DNA of 64,000 bases from Sipunculus nudus (lineage: Eukaryota; Annelida; Sipuncula; Golfingiida; Sipunculidae). The DNA lies in assembly GCA_026874595.1 (NCBI GenBank), contig CM049320.1:30722214-30786213 (forward strand). Reading direction: 5' to 3'. Of the stretch, positions 58,342 through 64,000 are shown piece by piece. The first letter of the stretch is position 1. The number at the start of each line of letters is the position of its first letter. The notes below the pieces were generated by a model. It saw only the letters and a list, made by a program, of their open reading frames with translations, was not told where the DNA came from and did no database searches. The position numbers were made by a program, and so were the translations under genes.

Positions 58342-58758
58342 TTAAATATTTTTATTTTTATTTTTATTTTCAAATAAGTTTCCTAATTGAATATTCTTAT
58401 TCATCGGCTTGTTCCTTTCAGGGCGACTTAAGGAAACAGCCATTTTGAAAAATAAAAATTTATAAATAAAATTTTGTTTCACCGGAAACATTCCAAACAA
58501 GATTATTTTAGAAATTCTTTTTGACATGGACAACCCTTTTGCATGCCACCATTCAGTTATTTCAAAATACGAATGTTTATCACTTATCAGTATGTAAACG
58601 GATGAAGAAGTGTTTCCTATCACAGAGATGGAACAGCTCTCTCTGCTCTCATTAGTATATGGCAGAATTATAACTTTAAAGAATAATGTTAAAAGTCTCT
58701 TCAAATACATGGCAAGTGATATTAGAAGTACCACAGTTATTAATGTTATCCTTAACAC
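58342..58758 (-). other. ORF shared with 38338-38721 (unassigned)
   Basis: 138 codons on the minus strand with a hydrophobic N-terminus (LITVVLLISLAMY) and EITEWWHAKGLSM. The copy-1 version has about 9-11 differences over 127 residues, mostly amino-acid-changing, and the copy-2 version is frameshifted. This pattern argues against a conserved protein. Confidence 0.25.
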
Positions 58759-59107
58759 AGTTCTGTTTCTTTTTTCTTAAATAATATAAATAATATGACT
58801 TAAAGACATATAGAACAATGAAAGAAATATCAAATGACAGTGGCTTGCTACAATTTTCTCATCAGGGAAAAGAAAAGCATGTTGTGTTGACAGGCAGATA
58901 ATAGCTATGAAGAACTTGAAAGAAAGCCCTGCAATGGCTTACGACATGGATAAAGTCATTAAACCACACCTGTATTCTGCATGGGAATAAAGAAAATCAT
59001 ATTCGTCTGAGTGGCATATCACTTTTAAACTTCAGTAGACACTGCATATTCATTACCGGAGGTACAAGGGGTACAGGAATGCATTTTGCTTATTGACTAA
59101 ATAGAAA

Positions 59108-59965
59108 CGTCATATCTTACGCAGCATGCAAAATTTATGAATGTCTCAGAGCGGTTGCATATCATGGCCTCCTCTGAAGCCGACAGTATTGGTTATCAAT
59201 ATGTAATTTTACCTGACATGAAAGTTCAGCTTTCTCTTACATACGTGACGCTGCTCAGGTATCTAACATCTAACCTTGTGCAAATCCGGTGACTTTTGAC
59301 GAAAAGCTATGTTGTTTAACGAAATGACCCCTCTGGCAAATTGAATCTTCTGGTTTATCAAGTTTTATTTTTTGGCTTCTTTTGACGCCCAACATGGCAT
59401 ATCTTACACAGCATGCCAAAATTAATGAATGTCTCAGAGCGGTTGCATATCATGCCTTCCTCTGAAGCCAACAGTATTTGTTATTAATATTTCATTTTAC
59501 CTGACATGAAAGTTCAGCTTTCTCTTACATACGTGATGCCGAACAGGTATCTAATATCTAACCTTGTGCACATCCGGTGACTTTTGACGTAAAGCTATGT
59601 TGTTAAACGAAATGACCCCTTTGGCAAATTGAATCTGCTGGTGTATCCATTTTTATTTCCCTGCCCTTTTGATCCCCAACAGGTCATATCTTGTGCAGCA
59701 TGCCAAAATTAATGAATGTCTCAGGGCGGTCGCATATCATGCCTTTCTCTGAAGCCAACAGTATTGGTTATCAATATGTCATTTTACCTGACATGAAAGT
59801 TCAGGTTTCTCTTACACATGTGATGCATACCAGGTATCGCACATCTAATCTTGTGCAAATCTGGTGACTTTTGATGCAAATCTTTGCTGTTTAACGAGAT
59901 GGCCCCTCTGGCAAATTGAACCTTCTGGTGTATCGGGTTTTATTTCCTGGCTTCTATGACGTCCA
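59108..59965 (+). repeat. ~287-bp tandem repeat, 3 units (copy 3)
   Basis: Units start at about 59108, 59397 and 59682 (catatcttacgcagcatg-like), then the caacagggtaatcttttact junction. Confidence 0.85.
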
Positions 59966-60829
59966 ACAGGGTAATCTTTTACTGAAGACGAGCTTTATAC
60001 ATTAAAGGAGTACAAATACCTTTATAGTCCCAGATCAATAGACTCCGCCTTTTCACCAAGGAATATGTACAAGGAACGAGAACAAATTCCTTTCTGTCCA
60101 TTGCAAAATGAATCTACATAGAGATAAACGTTGTGAACAGAAAATCAGACAGCCTTCTGAAGATCAGATATAAGGTGAATAACGAATTCGCTGGAAGAGA
60201 CAAGCCACTTGTCAGGTATTCATCCATATTTTGGTGAGTGACTTAGACTATTGTTGTAGACAAATATGAATTAAATGTTGAAATTAAGTTTAGTTTCAAA
60301 GTCTCATCGTAATGATGAACAGTCAGATACAAAAAAAATTTTTTTCGATCCTTCGTATTGTTCATTCTGGAATTTATTTTGTTTACTGAGTATTGAATGA
60401 TAGCCTAATGGCCGAGACGCTGCTTGATATTAAAATAAAATCATCCCTGCACTTGAAATCTACGGGCCTATTGCTTTATATATTGCGTCAAACGAATTCC
60501 GTCCTGGATGATGGTAATTCTCAAATATGCGGCATTTTTAATTTGTTAGTTGTAATAATTTAACCTGGAAGGTTACTTGTTTTTTTTAGATAAAACATGC
60601 CATATTCTGAAAGGGAATTTGCTTTGATGAAACGTATTAGGAATCTTACAGGCTCACCCATTCCAATCTCTTACCGAGGGACCACCTTTCTAACCCAGCA
60701 GACTGTAAGTTACCCTTTGTCCGTCCGTCCGTCTGGTCGCCATTCTTTAATAGAGCACAAATCCTGAACGTTAGATCTAGGAACGTCCAACAGTACATCC
60801 AAGGCAAATATCCTCGCAAACCTTAAAAT

Positions 60830-61760
60830 AAGTCGTGTTGACTTATATTCTGCGACCTATGGGCCTAAAATTTTGAGCACCAAGTAAGCCAGACAGGGTA
60901 CAATTCTTATCTGTTAGGCCTAGAATCTTTTAACGCAACATCCAGCTTCTAGGCAAATATCATTGGAACCTTAGAATTAGGTCATGGTGATCTATATTCA
61001 GGAACCTACAGGCTGAAAACATGATATGAGCAAATTGACATACGGGGCACAAATTGTAACCGTTACGCCTGGAATCTTCTTACTTGATATTCTGAGAGTT
61101 TTCGGGTAAATGTCTTTGGAAACATTAATTAGGTCACTGTGACTTTTATTCTGTGAACTATAGTTAAAATATCTAATTTGAGGACCTAAAATATCATATG
61201 GGCACACCATGTATTAGCCAGGCCTAGAATCATCTAACGCAACCTCCCGGGAGGGGGTCCTTTGGAACCTGAAATGAGGTCACGTGTGACTTAGCTAAAG
61301 GCCTGAAACATGATTCTGAGCACCCAGCGAATGCGACAGGGCTCAAATTTGCGTCCATTAGGCCTATAATCTTCTAATGTTACATTTAAGGAGTTTCTTG
61401 TTAAATGTCTGTGGAAAAACATGAATTCAGGTCGCTGTGATCTATATTCTGCCAGCTATAGAAACAGATGACCTATATTTGTTAGCCATAAGAAAAAGAT
61501 ATGATTTGAGCAACAAGTTGTAGCAGTAGGACCTAGAAACTTCACAATTAATTCAGATTTAGGGAGGGCCTATTTTTCTTGGAAACCTTAAATAAGGTCA
61601 CGATGACCGATATTCTGTGAGCATTTAGCACCCTAAAAGTCAGATGGATGCAAGTCGAGGCAATTGGACATAGCACTTAGAATCTTGGATGTTCTTGATA
61701 AAATCTTGGAACCACTAAATAAGGTCGTTGTATCCTATTTTCTACGGTCTATGGACAAAA
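60830..61760 (+). repeat. Degenerate ~145-bp tandem array (copy 3)
   Basis: Homologous to 40370-41340, with the same spacing of aggtca and ggcctagaatctt blocks. Confidence 0.7.
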
Positions 61761-63455
61761 GCCTGATTTGGGGCACTTCTGTTAAAGACTCGAAGTTTCT
61801 TAACAAATATTTTCACCAGATCATGACAGTAATAATCAATACATGCATCGCCTGTAGGTCAAACTTAGTTCAGCTTCATGGCCCATGGGCCACTTGTTTA
61901 TATACTGGTGGTCAGTCTAACTGAGATTACAGTTCCATGTAACTCATTACTTTATTTTTCATTATTATCCCAGGCAAAAAGTTTAATTAGAAAGATACAT
62001 AAAAGTTTACATAGAAATAACTAATAACAAGCAATAACACGCGCTATGCACGGTTTAGGGCGAGCAGTTAGTGCTGATGTCAAATAGTCTGTCATTGTTG
62101 AATGTGTTGGTTGTACAATGTTTTCCGGCATAATATCTCTTTGAAGACGACATTTGGTGTAAGTCTTTGAAATGACCTTGTGTCTGAGTCTGGACGATGT
62201 GGACGAATACGTTCCTGTACGAATTGTGGAATGTCTTCGGACACACTCGGTACAGATGTGTGACGAAAATCACCGCAATCCGTACGGTGTCGGAGGAGAT
62301 CACACGAAAATCACACGCTATTTATATATAGATCCATTATATGCTAGGTGTTATGCATAAAAATCTAGCTGAAGCGAAGAGATTGGCCGGAGAATATATC
62401 GAAAAAAAACTGACATAATAAATAGAATCATTATTATATGAAAATATATTATGCTGAACATCGCTATGTAAAGTTGCCCTCCGAGCCCGTCATTCCGCTA
62501 GTAAAGGAAACTGTTATTTTGCATGGCAGTACAGTAGCGTCGAGACGTGTTCTCGATAATTGTATTCCCTATTATCTAGTACAAAAACTGAGCACTTCCA
62601 TGGTCGGGCTACCCCACTGTGCAAAAGTTCGTGGTAGCATTATATTATTTGGTACATTTAATGGCTGTGTATTTTTTAAATACAACCATTCCCAAAGACC
62701 ATTCCTGTTTGAAAGCTATGCCAATGTTTTTCCAGTCATTCAGACATTGTGTAAAACCTGGACCCCAACGGACCGGGGACCCCAAGAAAAATCTATAATT
62801 CTTAAAATCTCACGGTAATTCGTCCAGATATTTTAGCAGAAACGTATCTAAAGACCTATATTTTGTTCGGTTTAAAACATTAAAAAAACTGTCTGTTTTG
62901 CAAATAAACTTGATAATTGACACTTGCGGAACCTTGCGCACGGACCTCACGGATCACACAGAAGCCTTTTACTCGTTGTTTTACCATTTCTTCGGTACAT
63001 ATTTTCACCTCACGTTTAGCCATTACACCCATGTGATTTATTATTGTGTTTTTATCTGCATTCTTTCATATTTCTCTCAGTTTTAATTCATAATTTTATA
63101 TAATTATATCTTATGTGTAACATGAAAGCTATTTTTTTTCGTTTTTGAGTCACAAATGTAAATATGAGAGGTGGTTACCAGGTTCCGTCAAAATGGAACA
63201 GTCATCAAAGTCAAGTTAATGAGGTCCGTAATCATTGAAATATTTTTGTAAACTTTAACTTTCAGTGAATCGGTCATTTCCGAAGCGGCAACATTAAGGG
63301 GCGTTGCTCTGTTCTTATGTCAGCAATAGGGGTGTTTTTATAGATATAAATAATGGAAAGGGAGAAATTTTTTTGTGGGGTCTTTACACGCTTTCCTGCA
63401 TTCGCTACCGTTCGGATAATTTTGATTCCTTTAAAGATCCCGCTTTTGAGCATTC

Positions 63456-64000
63456 TCCTCATGAAATATCTCCTTGTGCACAATAGACCTTTTCCCTGCA
63501 CGAAGGTTGCCTTTTGAGAAGGGATCGGCAATTGGGATTATTTCAGGCCATTGACCGCGAAATGCACGAAAACCCTACAAAGACCCCAGAGATGGCGCGG
63601 TCTCGGTATCACACGCTCTATAACCGTTGTGTCACCAGGCCATGACGTACAAAAAGGGGCATCGGAACAGGAGGGGGCGGCAAATATTTAAATAAGTACA
63701 TTTGCCCGTTACTCGCAAAAATTGCAAATAAAAACGGTTGAATTTCTTTTTATAAAGCCGGAGCATATGTATGTAAAAAATCACGGCAATCTGTAATGTG
63801 GTATCAGAGGAGATACAGAAAATCACACAAATTGCGTTACGCTGTAAAAATGTAGATAATAGAAGTAAGTGTTTAGATATGACTCGCGTGATTATGCATG
63901 TGTAATACACCCATGCAGGTGTAGAAAAAGTGACAAATAAATAATATAAACACTTTGAGCATGAATTTTCTACACGTACTCATCAGGAATTGCAACACTG
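63456..64000. other. Right edge, no gene recognised
   Basis: A minus-strand stretch at about 63770-63830 resembles a piece of the 62260-62310 region (atcacggcaatctgta versus atcaccgcaatccgta), so a further diverged copy of the segment's end may start here. Confidence 0.35.

Larger units (their letters stand above)
57887..63455 (+). repeat. Triplicated segment, copy 3 (5'-truncated)
   Basis: Begins at the agaatataggtcactatgac block (equivalent to copy 1 at about 37868) and matches through to cattctcctc near 63455. It contains three ~287-bp units against two in copies 1 and 2, and the same degenerate ~145-bp array. Confidence 0.82.

Overview
The window is animal nuclear DNA, most likely from a mollusc and probably a bivalve. 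This is inferred from AT-rich sequence with small exons separated by 0.1 to 3 kb introns with GT/AG borders, EGF-type extracellular exons, abundant dinucleotide repeats, SINE/MITE-like families and an L1/Tx1-like retrotransposon. Nothing looks prokaryotic. The species cannot be named from sequence alone.

The left half (about 5.9-33.4 kb, + strand) holds one clear protein-coding gene, assembled here from 18 exons. It encodes the ectodomain, membrane anchor and tail of a single-pass cell-surface protein. Five tandem copies of a ~165-residue module, which I cannot assign to a named family, come first. Each module is split over two exons: 'A' with LPxG, QIWRP and LVWE motifs, and 'B' with GDRIGWTNE. 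Modules are separated by phase-1 introns and split internally by a phase-0 intron. Tiny 21-30 nt linker exons sit between some modules. Two cysteine-rich EGF-like exons, a transmembrane exon and a 23-residue cytoplasmic tail with a stop codon follow, then a ~1.4 kb 3' UTR ending at an AATAAA. All 18 exons join in one open frame of about 1080 codons. The start codon and signal peptide were not identified with confidence, so the gene may begin upstream of the window.

The introns carry mobile and repeat DNA: four copies of a SINE-like family, a MITE with 6-bp target duplications ending 21 bp before an exon, 38-bp, 39-bp and inverted 43-bp minisatellites, a (TA)n-flanked hairpin, and a decayed duplicate of one exon end with its splice donor.

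The right half (about 33.5-64 kb) has no confident gene. It is dominated by a ~6.3 kb segment present three times (36.65-42.97, 44.53-47.85 and 57.89-63.46 kb). The segment contains ~287-bp and ~145-bp internal tandem repeats, which suggests a large non-autonomous, perhaps Helitron/Helentron-like, element. Copy 2 carries a MITE that copy 1 lacks (an empty-site comparison) and stops at the poly(A) end of a 5'-truncated, broken L1/Tx1-like retrotransposon on the minus strand. Between these are weak gene-start signals: a possible two-exon 41-residue ORF at 34.2-35.0 kb, a GC-box/CCAAT/TATA-like promoter at 35.2 kb, and a TATA promoter with a short open first exon and an upstream GTCACGTGAC box at 52.1-52.5 kb.
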